NCBI RefSeq assembly: GCF_017353255.1
Contig: NZ_JAFMYU010000013.1
Location: 123,581-187,580 of the forward strand
Origin: Fibrella aquatilis
Lineage (GTDB): Bacteria; Bacteroidota; Bacteroidia; Cytophagales; Spirosomataceae
Direction of reading: 5' to 3'
Length of the DNA stretch: 64,000 nt
The position numbers were made by a program, and so were the translations under genes. The notes beneath the pieces were generated by a model, which saw only the letters and a program-made list of their open reading frames with translations, had not been told where the DNA came from and searched no databases. Positions 17,887-25,786 of the stretch are shown here, in pieces. Numbering within the stretch: position 1 is the stretch's first letter; every line of letters begins with the position of its first letter.

Positions 17887-18666
17887 TTACTTATCGTCGG
17901 CCGGGCCGTAGTACTCGCCGATTACTTCGTGAAAGATTACGTTGGCCAGGATAGCCGCGCGTTGCTGCGCCACAGCGGGCGTATCGGCAGTTTTTACCTG
18001 TATGTTCAGGATGTGGTTGTTCAGCAATACGTGCATGGTACGGTTGGCGGGGTCCCAAACGGCCTTGTCGCCCAGGCCCGGATAAGCCACAAAGGCACCG
18101 GCACTTACGGCGGGAGTAGTCAGTTGGGTAGCTGCTGCTGTCACTCGTGAAACGGTTGTGGCCGAGTCATTGGCTGCCGACGTATCGCGTTTAGTGGCAT
18201 TACCAGTAGCCGATTCGGCGGGGCGTTCGGCACCGGTACCTTCTGGATTTGGGCCAGACAAGGCTTCTTTTTCAGGCTCGGCATCCATCTTAGCGGCCAC
18301 GCCGGGCTGGTATAATTTGTCGAAAACGTATTCGGCGTGGTAGATAGACGGGTAGGGCTTAGGCGCGCCAAACGACACGACAACTTCGTTTTTGCCCCAC
18401 TCGAATACACCTCCTTTGCGGGTGTTAATTACTTCCAGCTTTGTATCTTCTCCCAGCTTAAAGGTATTGCGCACAAACTCTTCGGCGAGGTAGCTACCGG
18501 CCTCTTCGTAGTTTGCATCATTGGCCAGCATCCGCACGCCAACCACCGATTTGGCCAGGTAAGGGCTACCCGTGCCACCTGCATCGTTGGCATCATCGGT
18601 AGTATTTGGGCGACACGAAGCGAAAGTTGCCACTGCCAGTGCCAGCAGCATAGTTGATTGTTTCAT
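17887..18666 (-). CDS. Predicted lipoprotein of unknown function
   Basis: 259 residues. The N-terminal signal MKQSTMLLALAVATFASC has a lipobox-like FASC with Cys18, followed by an acidic stretch (NTTDDANDAGG). The body has a basic/aromatic segment (FEWGKNEVVVSFGAPKPYPS) and a Ser/Thr/Ala/Glu-rich low-complexity middle (about 145-180). The last 60 residues (AVWDPANRTMHVLLNNHILN, FHEVIGEYYG) look like a small folded domain. No family is recognised. It is monocistronic: it has its own terminator downstream, a divergent gene upstream and a possible -7 element TATATTTG at 18714-18707. Confidence 0.72.
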   Translation of the reverse strand: MKQSTMLLALAVATFASCRPNTTDDANDAGGTGSPYLAKSVVGVRMLANDANYEEAGSYLAEEFVRNTFKLGEDTKLEVINTRKGGVFEWGKNEVVVSFGAPKPYPSIYHAEYVFDKLYQPGVAAKMDAEPEKEALSGPNPEGTGAERPAESATGNATKRDTSAANDSATTVSRVTAAATQLTTPAVSAGAFVAYPGLGDKAVWDPANRTMHVLLNNHILNIQVKTADTPAVAQQRAAILANVIFHEVIGEYYGPADDK

Positions 18667-18706
18667 AGAACTGTGTACGACTCAGAATTCATCCAGATTG
18701 TCAACC

Positions 18707-18714
18707 CAAATATA
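18707..18714 (-). promoter_or_regulatory. Possible -7 element of the lipoprotein gene
   Basis: TATATTTG on the minus strand fits TAnnTTTG and lies 41 bases upstream of the start at 18666. No clear TTTG is found 19-21 bases further upstream, so this is a weak call. Confidence 0.35.
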
Positions 18715-18796
18715 CGGCTGAATGTTAGAGTCACCGAACCGAAGGCTTTTCTGAACGCCTGGATTGCACCTGGCTCCCTCCCCGATTTCCTTTTCT

Positions 18797-19621
18797 ATGA
18801 AAAAGCTACTCCTCCTCACGGCCATCATTTTTCTGTTCAGTGCCGCCAGGCCAACTCAGCAAACCTGGGTGGCCATCGGCGATTCAATCACCTACCTCAA
18901 CGACCATCTGAACGAGACGGGCAACCGGGTTACCAAAGGCTATATGACCCGCGTAACCGAAAAACTGCCCCACCTGACGTTCGTTAATCAGGGCCATAAC
19001 GGCTGGACGTCGGGCCAGATCGCCGAGTCGGTCGACAAGCTGGGCCTTGTGAAAGCCAATGTCTATTCCGTCTTTCTGGGCACCAACGACTGGTGGCGGG
19101 GTCGTCCGCTGGGGCGGCTGAGCGACTATCAGGCTAACACCGGCAACGCCACGGTATACGGGTCGTTTCGGATCATCATCAACAAGCTCCGCAGCCTGAA
19201 CCCCCAGGCGAAGATCGTGTTGATAACGCCCATGCAGCGGGCCGATTTTGTGTACCTCACCAATTTCAAAAACAACGCCTACGGCTCGTATAAAGCCAAA
19301 AATGGCCAATACCTCGAAGCCTTTGCCAACGCCATCGACTCGATTGGGCGCGTGGAGCAGGTGCCCGTGGTAGACCTGTATCATGTGCGGCAGCTGGGCG
19401 TGGCCAAGCTCGTGAAATTCAAACGGCTGAAAAACCCGCAGACCGGCGTCTACACCAACTACCCCTACCCCGCCTTCATCGACGTGCCGTTTTCGCCCGA
19501 CACCGACGAGTACCCCTACCCCACTGAGGCCATCGAGATGACCTACGACGGCCTACATCCCTCCGACGCGGGCTACGCGCAGATCAGCAAACGGCTGGTG
19601 AAGGTGCTGAAAAAATTATAA
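18797..19621 (+). CDS. SGNH/GDSL-type hydrolase, secreted
   Basis: 274 residues from the ATG at 18797. This start gives a clean signal peptide (MKKLLLLTAIIFLFSAA) and is preferred over an in-frame TTG at 18764. SGNH blocks: block I AIGDSIT with the nucleophilic Ser, block II Gly in NQGHNGW, block III GTNDWW with Asn, and block V DGLHPSDAGY with the Asp/His pair. It acts on esters, typically acetyl or acyl groups on carbohydrates or lipids; the substrate cannot be read from sequence. lpxH follows 42 bases later on the same strand and may be read from its own promoter. Confidence 0.88.
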   Translation: MKKLLLLTAIIFLFSAARPTQQTWVAIGDSITYLNDHLNETGNRVTKGYMTRVTEKLPHLTFVNQGHNGWTSGQIAESVDKLGLVKANVYSVFLGTNDWWRGRPLGRLSDYQANTGNATVYGSFRIIINKLRSLNPQAKIVLITPMQRADFVYLTNFKNNAYGSYKAKNGQYLEAFANAIDSIGRVEQVPVVDLYHVRQLGVAKLVKFKRLKNPQTGVYTNYPYPAFIDVPFSPDTDEYPYPTEAIEMTYDGLHPSDAGYAQISKRLVKVLKKL

Positions 19622-19649
19622 GCGGGTGGACCTGGGTAGGTGGCGTACG

Positions 19650-19657
19650 TACCTTTG
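19650..19657 (+). promoter_or_regulatory. Promoter -7 element immediately upstream of lpxH
   Basis: TACCTTTG fits TAnnTTTG and ends 6 bases before the ATG at 19664, implying a leaderless or near-leaderless mRNA. The upstream TTTG block is not clear. Confidence 0.45.
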
Positions 19658-19663
19658 CGGGGC

Positions 19664-20440
19664 ATGAATGAGCTTACGTCTATTGCGCTGCCGCCTGGCA
19701 AACGAATTTACTTTGCGTCTGATTTTCACCTCGGCACACCCTCGCCTGCGCTCAGTCGGGAGCGCGAACAGGCCGTAGTACGCTGGCTGGACCAAATTCA
19801 GCCCGATGCCGCCGCCCTGTTTCTGGTGGGCGACGTGTTCGATTTCTGGTTTGAATACCAGCACGCCATCCCCAAGGGCTTCATCCGGTTTCAGGGCAAG
19901 CTGGCCGAACTCGCCGACGCGGGCCTGCCCATTACGCTCTTCACCGGCAACCACGACATGTGGATGCGCCACTACTTCACCGACGAGTTGGGCATTCCCG
20001 TACACCGCCTGCCGCAAACGTATCTGTTGGGCAATAAGCGCTTCCTGATTGGTCACGGCGACGGCCTCGGCCCCGGCGACCACGTGTACAAGCAGCTAAA
20101 AAAGGTCTTTGAAAGCCCCATTGCCCGGTTTGCCTTCCGGTGGCTCCACCCCGACCTGGGCATCGATCTGGCCCAACGCTGGTCGCGCCGAAGCCGGATT
20201 ACCAACAACAAAAAAGCCGAAGACGAATTTCGCGGCGAAGAGCAGGAATGGCTCTGGCAATATTGCCGCGAAGTAGAGGCCAGTCAGCACCACGACTACT
20301 ACATCTTCGGCCACCGCCACCTCCCCCTCGACCTGACCGTGACGCCCACCAGCCGCTACGTCAACCTCGGCGAGTGGGTCCACAACCGCTCCTACGGCGT
20401 ATTTGATGGCGATACGATGAAATTGATGTATTTCATATGA
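19664..20440 (+). CDS. lpxH: UDP-2,3-diacylglucosamine diphosphatase (LpxH-type metallophosphoesterase)
   Basis: 258 residues; ATG at 19664 preferred over the upstream in-frame GTG at 19640. Calcineurin-like metal motifs occur in order: DFHLG, GDVFDFWFE, GNHD, GHGDGLGPGD and GHRH. They match LpxH, which cleaves UDP-2,3-diacylglucosamine to lipid X plus UMP in lipid A synthesis, as a peripheral membrane enzyme on the cytoplasmic side. Length and motif order are normal. Its stop faces the convergent dehydrogenase gene across a short inverted repeat. Confidence 0.88.
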   Translation: MNELTSIALPPGKRIYFASDFHLGTPSPALSREREQAVVRWLDQIQPDAAALFLVGDVFDFWFEYQHAIPKGFIRFQGKLAELADAGLPITLFTGNHDMWMRHYFTDELGIPVHRLPQTYLLGNKRFLIGHGDGLGPGDHVYKQLKKVFESPIARFAFRWLHPDLGIDLAQRWSRRSRITNNKKAEDEFRGEEQEWLWQYCREVEASQHHDYYIFGHRHLPLDLTVTPTSRYVNLGEWVHNRSYGVFDGDTMKLMYFI

Positions 20441-20510
20441 GTGGAAAGAGATGAGTAGCGGAAGCAAACTCAATACCCACCACTCATCCCTTTCCACTTA
20501 TTCATTTCCC
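20437..20510. repeat. Intergenic inverted repeat between convergent genes
   Basis: Arms around 20441-20455 (GTGGAAAGAGATGAG) and 20483-20497 pair with one mismatch, with weaker pairing beyond. It occupies the gap between the lpxH stop and the stop at 20502, where it may terminate both transcripts, although it lacks a T-run. Confidence 0.7.
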
Positions 20511-21404
20511 TTCCTGCTTGCTTGCCTTGTTGGCTTGCTTGATGGTCTCGCCGATCATGTCCCACTGATCTTCGGTCACTTTTTCGAGGTGGCTGAACTC
20601 CCCGGCGGCCAGCACTTCGCCACCGTCGATGGTGATGCACTCGCCGGTCATGTAGCCCGAAAAGTCGGAGAGGAGGTAGGCCGCGAGGTTAGCTAATTCC
20701 TGGTGTTCGCCCACGCGCTTGAGGGGAATCCGGCTGGTGGGGTCCATCATACTGGCCAGTGGTTCGGGGAAGAGCCGGTCCCAGGCACCCTTGGTGGGAA
20801 ACGGACCGGGCGCAATGGCGTTGAGCCGAATGCCGTATTTTCCCCACTCCGCCGCCAGCGATTTCATCATGATCAGGGCACCGCCCTTAGCCACCGCGCT
20901 GGGCACCACATAGCCCGAACCCGTGGTGGCGTAGGTGGTTGAGATGTTGAGCACCGTGCCTTTGATCTTGTTTTCGATCCAGTATTTGCCCACCGCCAGC
21001 GTGAAATAGTAGGTGCCGCGCAAGACAATATCAACCACCACGTCAAACGCCTTGTACGACAGCCGCTCGGTGGGGCTGATGAAGTTCCCCGCCGAATTAT
21101 TGAGCAAACCATCTACCCGGCCAAACTGCGCCACGGTTTCGGCCAGCACGTTTTCAATTTCCATCGGGTTGCGCACGTCGCACTGAACAGCCAGAATTTT
21201 TCCGGCGCCAGGGTGGTTGGCCAGTTCGGCAGTCAGTTCCTGCGCCGTCTGATCAAGCACCGCCTGCCGCCGACTACAGATGGTAACGTTGGCCCCCAGC
21301 TGGAGCAGATAACGGGTCATCGATTTGCCAAGGCCCGTGCCCCCGCCCGTTACAATAATGGTTTTACCCGTCAGCGCGTCATCGCGCAGCATACCTGTGG
21401 TCAT
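20502..21404 (-). CDS. 2,4-dienoyl-CoA reductase-like short-chain dehydrogenase
   Basis: 300 residues. The NADP(H)-binding TGGGTGLGK motif follows LTGKTIIVT, with SRRQ downstream as in NADPH users. NNSAGNF and PSAVAKGGA replace the usual YxxxK context, as in the dienoyl-CoA reductase branch, and KSLAAEWGKYGIRLN is a strong match to that family. The enzyme reduces 2,4-dienoyl-CoA to 3-enoyl-CoA during beta-oxidation of unsaturated fatty acids. It lies 3 bases behind the crotonase gene, in the same direction, so they form an operon with linked functions. An alternative is a generic SDR of unknown substrate. Confidence 0.82.
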   Translation of the reverse strand: MTTGMLRDDALTGKTIIVTGGGTGLGKSMTRYLLQLGANVTICSRRQAVLDQTAQELTAELANHPGAGKILAVQCDVRNPMEIENVLAETVAQFGRVDGLLNNSAGNFISPTERLSYKAFDVVVDIVLRGTYYFTLAVGKYWIENKIKGTVLNISTTYATTGSGYVVPSAVAKGGALIMMKSLAAEWGKYGIRLNAIAPGPFPTKGAWDRLFPEPLASMMDPTSRIPLKRVGEHQELANLAAYLLSDFSGYMTGECITIDGGEVLAAGEFSHLEKVTEDQWDMIGETIKQANKASKQEGK

Positions 21405-21407
21405 GGA

Positions 21408-22247
21408 TCAATAGCCTCGGTTTAGTTTATTGTTGAAAGCAGCCTGCCGACGTTCGGAAGTAGCCTGCATGGCTTCGGAAAAATCGGGCGACTGAAGTTG
21501 CGATGAGTTCCAGACGGCTACGTATTGAAGGCCCGCCTCTACGCTCTTGTCCATACCGTAGTTCAGCACGCTTTTGGCCCCCTGCACCGCCAGGGCGGCA
21601 TTGTCGGCAATTTGCCCGGCCATCTCATCGGCTTTGGCAAAGAGGGCGTCGGGGGTGTCCAGCACGTGGTTCACCAGGCCCGTGCGCAGGGCAAAGGTGG
21701 CATCGTAGTCGGCGGCGGTGAAGGCCATCTCGCGGGTGATGCCCTCGCCCACAATGTGCGGTAGCCACTGCAACCCCCCAATGTCGGGCGTAATGGCCAG
21801 TTTGGCTTCGCGCAGGCTGAATTTGGCATCTGCCGAACAGAGCCGGATGTCGGCTGCGGAGATCATGTTTACGCCCCCGCCAATGCACCAGCCGTGGATA
21901 GCCGCAATAAACGGCTTCGGCGATTCGTGCATTTTCTGGAACCCCAACTGCATCTGCCGGATCATGTCCATCAACTCGCGCCGACGGTCAGCCATTTGGT
22001 TACCGCCCACCATAGCGCCCAGTTTGGGCATCATCTGGGGCAGATCCAGGCCGTAAGAAAAATGACTGCCACTGCCCCGCACAATTACGACCCGCACGTC
22101 GTCCATGGCCGAAATCTCGTCGATAGCACCGGGAAGTTCGGCCCAAAAATCGGGTCCCATGGCGTTGCCTTTTCCGGGGCCTAGCAGTGTGAGGGTGAGT
22201 ACCCCGTTTTGAGTGGTGAGTGAAAGCGATTTGTACGACTCTGCCAT
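21408..22247 (-). CDS. Crotonase-family enzyme, probable dienoyl-CoA isomerase / enoyl-CoA hydratase
   Basis: 279 residues. Crotonase oxyanion-hole elements are present: SHFSYGLDL and AAIHGWCIGGGVNMISAADI. The region SLREAKLAITPDIGGLQWLP resembles delta3,5-delta2,4-dienoyl-CoA isomerase, with the acidic pair Glu and Asp kept. By my eye alignment a third acidic position (GGGVD in that family) is Asn here (GGGVN), so the exact reaction is uncertain. The next gene is a dienoyl-CoA reductase, which supports a role in unsaturated acyl-CoA breakdown. Upstream lie a good promoter and an 18-bp palindromic operator candidate. Confidence 0.82.
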   Translation of the reverse strand: MAESYKSLSLTTQNGVLTLTLLGPGKGNAMGPDFWAELPGAIDEISAMDDVRVVIVRGSGSHFSYGLDLPQMMPKLGAMVGGNQMADRRRELMDMIRQMQLGFQKMHESPKPFIAAIHGWCIGGGVNMISAADIRLCSADAKFSLREAKLAITPDIGGLQWLPHIVGEGITREMAFTAADYDATFALRTGLVNHVLDTPDALFAKADEMAGQIADNAALAVQGAKSVLNYGMDKSVEAGLQYVAVWNSSQLQSPDFSEAMQATSERRQAAFNNKLNRGY

Positions 22248-22253
22248 GACCGG

Positions 22254-22271
22254 TAGTATGCGTGCATACTA
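22254..22271. promoter_or_regulatory. 18-bp perfect palindrome, candidate operator of the dienoyl-CoA operon
   Basis: TAGTATGC-GT-GCATACTA is a perfect dyad between the -7 element (22287-22294) and the start codon at 22247. That is the usual place for a repressor of the TetR or GntR type. No regulator gene is adjacent. Confidence 0.6.
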
Positions 22272-22286
22272 TTTTTTGATACAGGG

Positions 22287-22316
22287 CAAAGGTATACAAT
22301 CCCCCAAAAAGACAAA
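22287..22316 (-). promoter_or_regulatory. Bacteroidota-type promoter of the dienoyl-CoA operon
   Basis: Read on the minus strand: TTTG (22316-22313), 18 bases, then TACCTTTG (22294-22287). The transcription start would lie at about 22280, just upstream of the palindrome at 22254-22271. Confidence 0.65.
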
Positions 22317-22320
22317 GCCC

Positions 22321-22767
22321 CTACCCGCCAAAGGCCGGAAAATCGTCGAGAAACGAGATGGTCTCTGTAACGTGGCATACCTGGCAGCAGTAGTGCGTCA
22401 GGCCGTTGGTCACCACCACATAGGGTGCTTTGTGCACGTGGTTATAGCGGCTCACCTGGTCGAAAACGGCCTGCGACAGCGCTACCTGCGGGGCCTTGCA
22501 TTCTACCAGCAAATAGGGGTTGCCCGTCCGGTCAAACACCATTAAGTCGGTGCGTTTCAGTGTCTTATTCAACGACACCCCCCCCTCCGACCGGATAAGC
22601 GCCTTAGGATACCGGTAGTGTTCGATAAGCAAATTGACCACATGTTGCCGCACCCATTCTTCGGGCGTGAGCCGGACGTGCTTGCGGCGTAACAAATCGA
22701 AAATATAACGTTTCCCGTCTATCTCCGTAAGTTTGCAATCAAATGCAGGCAGATTCAGCGCGTCCAT
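22321..22767 (-). CDS. Stand-alone HsdR N-terminal-type nuclease domain protein
   Basis: 148 residues. It matches the small type I restriction enzyme R-subunit N-terminal family (LTPEEWVRQHVVNLLIEHYR YP, here split). The PD-(D/E)xK core is visible: Asp in KRTDLMVF, then LLVECKAP giving E-x-K, then YVVVTNG. No motor domain, methylase or specificity gene is nearby, so it is not a working restriction system. Such solitary proteins are widespread in Bacteroidota with unknown roles, possibly DNA repair. It is divergent from amn across a very long inverted repeat. Confidence 0.82.
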   Translation of the reverse strand: MDALNLPAFDCKLTEIDGKRYIFDLLRRKHVRLTPEEWVRQHVVNLLIEHYRYPKALIRSEGGVSLNKTLKRTDLMVFDRTGNPYLLVECKAPQVALSQAVFDQVSRYNHVHKAPYVVVTNGLTHYCCQVCHVTETISFLDDFPAFGG

Positions 22768-22780
22768 ACGTAAAGATAAT

Positions 22781-22913
22781 GAGCGAAGAGCAGAGAGGGT
22801 AGAGCCAAGAGGTGAGAAGCAAGAAGCAAGATTCTTCGGTAAACGTTTTGCCTCTTGACGCTTATGTCTTGCTTCTTGCCTCTCACCTCTTGGCTCTCTG
22901 CCCTTCGCTTCTC
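22781..22913. repeat. Very long inverted repeat, class 2 (GCAAGA words), between divergent genes
   Basis: Arms 22781-22831 and 22867-22913 pair almost throughout, with one 5-base insert in the left arm and two or three mismatches; the loop is 35 bases. The arms are degenerate tandem GCAAGAA/GCAAGAG words. The right arm ends 3 bases before the ATG at 22917, so the translation start region of amn lies in the stem. The string ACGCTTATGTCTTG at its apex recurs in the repeat at 45792-45893. Confidence 0.9.
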
Positions 22914-22916
22914 CCT

Positions 22917-23690
22917 ATGAAAACCAAAGAAGAAATAGTAAACAACTGGCTGCCGCGGTATACGGGTACGCCCATCGAACAGTTTGGCGAGTACATTCTG
23001 CTCACCAACTTCATCAATTATGTCGAGCTGTTTGCCAAGCTCTATGACGCCGAAATATACGGCATCGGGCGGGCCATGCAGACGGCCACGGCCAACAATA
23101 TCACGATCATCAATTTCGGCATGGGCAGCCCCATGGCCGCTACCGTGATGGACCTGCTGTCGGCCATTAGCCCCAAGGCAGTGTTGTTTTTAGGTAAATG
23201 CGGGGGTCTGAAACGCCGTACCCAACTGGGTGACCTGATTTTACCCATCGCCGCCATTCGGGGCGAGGGCACCAGCAATGACTACCTCCGCCCCGAAATT
23301 CCGGCCCTGCCCTCCTTCCGGTTGCAGCGGGCCGTTTCGTCAACGATCAAAAAACACAAGCTCGACTACTGGACCGGTACCGTTTATACAACCAACCGCC
23401 GCATCTGGGAGCACGACGAGACGTTTAAAGAATACCTCCGCGAAACCCGCGCCATGGCCATCGACATGGAGACGGCCACTATCTTCGCCGTAGGGTTCGT
23501 CAACGCCATTCCGCACGGGGCACTCCTGCTGGTATCTGACAACCCGATGGTGCCCGAAGGCGTAAAAACCGAAGAAAGCGACAAGAAGGTGACTACCAAT
23601 TTTGTGGATACGCATCTGAAAATCGGCATCGAATCGCTCGAAGAACTAGCCATGTCAGGCGAGTCGGTGAAGCACCTGCGGTTTGAGTAA
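22917..23690 (+). CDS. amn: AMP nucleosidase
   Basis: 257 residues from the ATG at 22917; an open frame extends upstream but reads through the inverted repeat and is not credible. PNP/UDP-phosphorylase superfamily fold: NIT-IINFGMGSPMAATVMDL, LGKCGGLK, GTSNDYLRP, then AIDMETATIFAVGF with the Met-Glu of the ribose site, and LLVSDNPM with the Asp of the base site. It hydrolyses AMP to adenine and ribose 5-phosphate and so adjusts adenylate pools. It is the short Bacteroidota form, lacking the long N-terminal domain of the Escherichia coli enzyme. Confidence 0.85.
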   Translation: MKTKEEIVNNWLPRYTGTPIEQFGEYILLTNFINYVELFAKLYDAEIYGIGRAMQTATANNITIINFGMGSPMAATVMDLLSAISPKAVLFLGKCGGLKRRTQLGDLILPIAAIRGEGTSNDYLRPEIPALPSFRLQRAVSSTIKKHKLDYWTGTVYTTNRRIWEHDETFKEYLRETRAMAIDMETATIFAVGFVNAIPHGALLLVSDNPMVPEGVKTEESDKKVTTNFVDTHLKIGIESLEELAMSGESVKHLRFE

Positions 23691-23835
23691 GGTGGACCGC
23701 ATGGCGTTTTACCTTACAATAAAGTGACGGAGTTCGGTACTGGATATCACTGAGTTCAGGGATTTACCGGCGATGCGTAGAGCGGGAGATTTGTGTCAGC
23801 AATAAACAGCTGACCATCAGCAACATTTCCTGAAT

Positions 23836-24300
23836 ATGAAACGCATCGTACTCTCCATTGCCAGCCTGTGCCTGTCGGGTTCACTGGCATGGGCACAAAG
23901 CGCACAAACCACCGGTTCGGCCATCGCCACGTCGGCTCAGCACACCGCCATCGGCTGCTATTCTCCCTTTACCGAAGCAACTCCAGACGAGTATGTACCG
24001 CTCAACAACCCGCCTTTTTTCCCAGGCGGCCCAAAGGCGTTGGCAGCTTACTTCCTGAACCCTGATTTATACCCCTACGTGGCCCGCACCAATGACCTTG
24101 AAGGCACAGTGCAGGTCAGTTTCAGGATTCAACCCACTGGTTTTTTGACTAGTATCAGGGTAACAAAATCCCACAGCCCCCTGCTCGACTGGGCTGCCCT
24201 ACGTGCCGTGGCGCAGATGCCGCGCTGGTATCCCGCCCACCAAACCGGTATCGCTGTTATTTGTCCTGTACAGCTGTCTATACGTTTTGAAACAGACTAA
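23836..24300 (+). CDS. Small secreted protein with TonB C-terminal-like domain
   Basis: 154 residues. The signal peptide is 1-20 (MKRIVLSIASLCLSGSLAWA). The C-terminal 85 residues fit the TonB_C fold: FPGGPKALAAYFLNPDLYP, then LEGTVQVSFRIQPTGFLTSI RV, then LLDWAALRAVAQMPRWYPAH. There is no membrane anchor or proline-rich spacer, so it is not a complete energy transducer. Secreted TonB_C-only proteins are frequent in Bacteroidota and are usually of unknown function. It is monocistronic and convergent with the histidine kinase gene. Confidence 0.8.
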   Translation: MKRIVLSIASLCLSGSLAWAQSAQTTGSAIATSAQHTAIGCYSPFTEATPDEYVPLNNPPFFPGGPKALAAYFLNPDLYPYVARTNDLEGTVQVSFRIQPTGFLTSIRVTKSHSPLLDWAALRAVAQMPRWYPAHQTGIAVICPVQLSIRFETD

Positions 24301-24305
24301 GCAGC

Positions 24306-24387
24306 GAGGTAAGAGGGGGTAAGAAGCTATAAAACAAGAGGTAGAACAGATGCTGTCTTGCCTCTTGCTTCTCTCTTCTTGCCTACC
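24306..24387. repeat. Imperfect inverted repeat, class 2, between convergent genes
   Basis: The left half 24306-24350 and right half 24355-24387 carry GTAAGAAG/ACAAGAGG words that pair imperfectly. The word type is the same as in the repeats at 22781 and 45792. It spans the gap between the tonB-like stop and the histidine kinase stop. Confidence 0.65.
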
Positions 24388-25768
24388 CTGGCAGCATGAT
24401 CGTGAAGGTAGTGCCTTTGCTTTCCTCCGATTCTACCTCCAAGGTACCGCCGTGCCCTTTGGTAATGATGTCGTAGCTGAGACTAAGGCCCAGGCCCGTG
24501 CCGCTGCCGCTGGGTTTGGTGGTGAAAAAGGGCTGGAAAATCTTTCCCTCCAACTCGTCGGGAATACCTGTTCCATTGTCGGCCACCCGAATCACTACGC
24601 CAACGGGCGTTTGCTGGGTAGATACCTTCACGGCGGGGCGATAGGCATAGCCGGCCAGCGTTCCTTTTTCGCGCTCCTGCTGCTGCCGCTGTTGCACGGC
24701 GTAAAAGGCGTTGTTGAACAGGTTCAACAGCACCCGGCCAATATCCTGCGCCACCACATTGATAGGAGCTACATTGGGGTCAAGATCGGCTACGAAGCTG
24801 GCGTTGAAGGTCTTATCTTTTGCTCGCAGGCCGTGGTAACTGAGGCGCAGGTACTCGTCGGCCAGAGCGTTGATGTCGGTGAGGTCGCGCTGCCCGGTGC
24901 TAGTGCGGCTGTGTTGCAGCATATTACGCACAATAGCCGACGCCCGCTGCCCGTGGTGGCCAATCTTCTCCAGGTTCTGAACCAGGTCGGCCAGCAGGTC
25001 GGCTTCCAGTTCGGCGTCGCGTTGGGCCTGCGGTTTGGCGCGTTCGTCCTGAAGTTCTTTCACCAGTTCGGTGCTTACTTCCGAAAAATTGTTGACGAAG
25101 TTGAGCGGGTTCTGAATCTCGTGGGCAATGCCCGCCGTTAGCTCACCCAGGCTGGCTAGTTTTTCGCGCTGCACCAGTTGGTCCTGCGTGGCTTGGAGTT
25201 CGGCCAGGGTAAATTCGAGAGCTTCTTTCTGCTGAGTTAGTTCGGCGGTCCGTTTTTGTACCAGCCCTTCCAACATATGGCGTTCGCGCTGTTCAGCCTC
25301 TTCCCGGTCAATACGAGCCTGGTGTTCTTTGGTATAGGTTTTTCGCTGACGGGCGGCAATGATATACAGCCCACCAATCCAGAAATAAAAAAAGCCAAGG
25401 GTGCTTTCAAACCAGGTGTGGTTTGGCCCGTACACTGTTTTGGGCAAGATCGTTTTCACCAGGTAAATCACCAGGTGGACCATAATAAAAGGCACCAACC
25501 CAAAAAGAAGTACGCGGGCTGGTGGATACCGCTGCGCCCGTTTATAGGTTACGTAAGCCGCAAAAGTCAGCGCCACGTAGCAGAGCCAGGTAGCGCGCAG
25601 GTTATACCCCAGGTTGTCGGCAAGGCTATCAACGCCGATTAGCATACTCAACCCATAGACACTCCACAGCAGCCAGCGGTCCCAGCGGGGCGTACGTTCT
25701 TTTGTCTCCAGAAACTTGCGGATCTGAAACAGCAGAAAGATGGTGACGGTGAAAACGGTTAAATCCAT
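24383..25768 (-). CDS. Sensor histidine kinase with multi-helix membrane domain
   Basis: 461 residues. Four or five membrane helices occupy about 1-145, followed by a coiled coil (about 150-200). The HisKA-type dimerisation helix has phospho-accepting His216 in [20 protein letters not shown]. The HATPase domain has the N-box [12 protein letters not shown], the G1 box VADNGTGIP and the G2 box [13 protein letters not shown]. The kinase core is nearly identical to that of the next gene upstream, separated by only 18 bases, so the two arose by tandem duplication. There is no periplasmic sensor domain; the membrane helices may sense directly. No cognate response regulator is adjacent in the operon. 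Confidence 0.9.
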   Translation of the reverse strand: MDLTVFTVTIFLLFQIRKFLETKERTPRWDRWLLWSVYGLSMLIGVDSLADNLGYNLRATWLCYVALTFAAYVTYKRAQRYPPARVLLFGLVPFIMVHLVIYLVKTILPKTVYGPNHTWFESTLGFFYFWIGGLYIIAARQRKTYTKEHQARIDREEAEQRERHMLEGLVQKRTAELTQQKEALEFTLAELQATQDQLVQREKLASLGELTAGIAHEIQNPLNFVNNFSEVSTELVKELQDERAKPQAQRDAELEADLLADLVQNLEKIGHHGQRASAIVRNMLQHSRTSTGQRDLTDINALADEYLRLSYHGLRAKDKTFNASFVADLDPNVAPINVVAQDIGRVLLNLFNNAFYAVQQRQQQEREKGTLAGYAYRPAVKVSTQQTPVGVVIRVADNGTGIPDELEGKIFQPFFTTKPSGSGTGLGLSLSYDIITKGHGGTLEVESEESKGTTFTIMLPG

Positions 25769-25786
25769 AACTCACTGGTAAACAGG

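Noticed and set aside
17687..17911. Small plus-strand open frame in the gap before the lipoprotein terminator
   Set aside because: AT-rich, no start context, no family pattern, and it runs through the terminator into the opposite gene.
22812..22916. Upstream extension of amn to 22812
   Set aside because: The extra residues would be translated from the inverted repeat and have no counterpart in the family; ATG 22917 gives the expected N-terminus.
24350..25141. 263-codon plus-strand open frame opposite the histidine kinase
   Set aside because: It is antisense to the kinase core and starts inside an inverted repeat.
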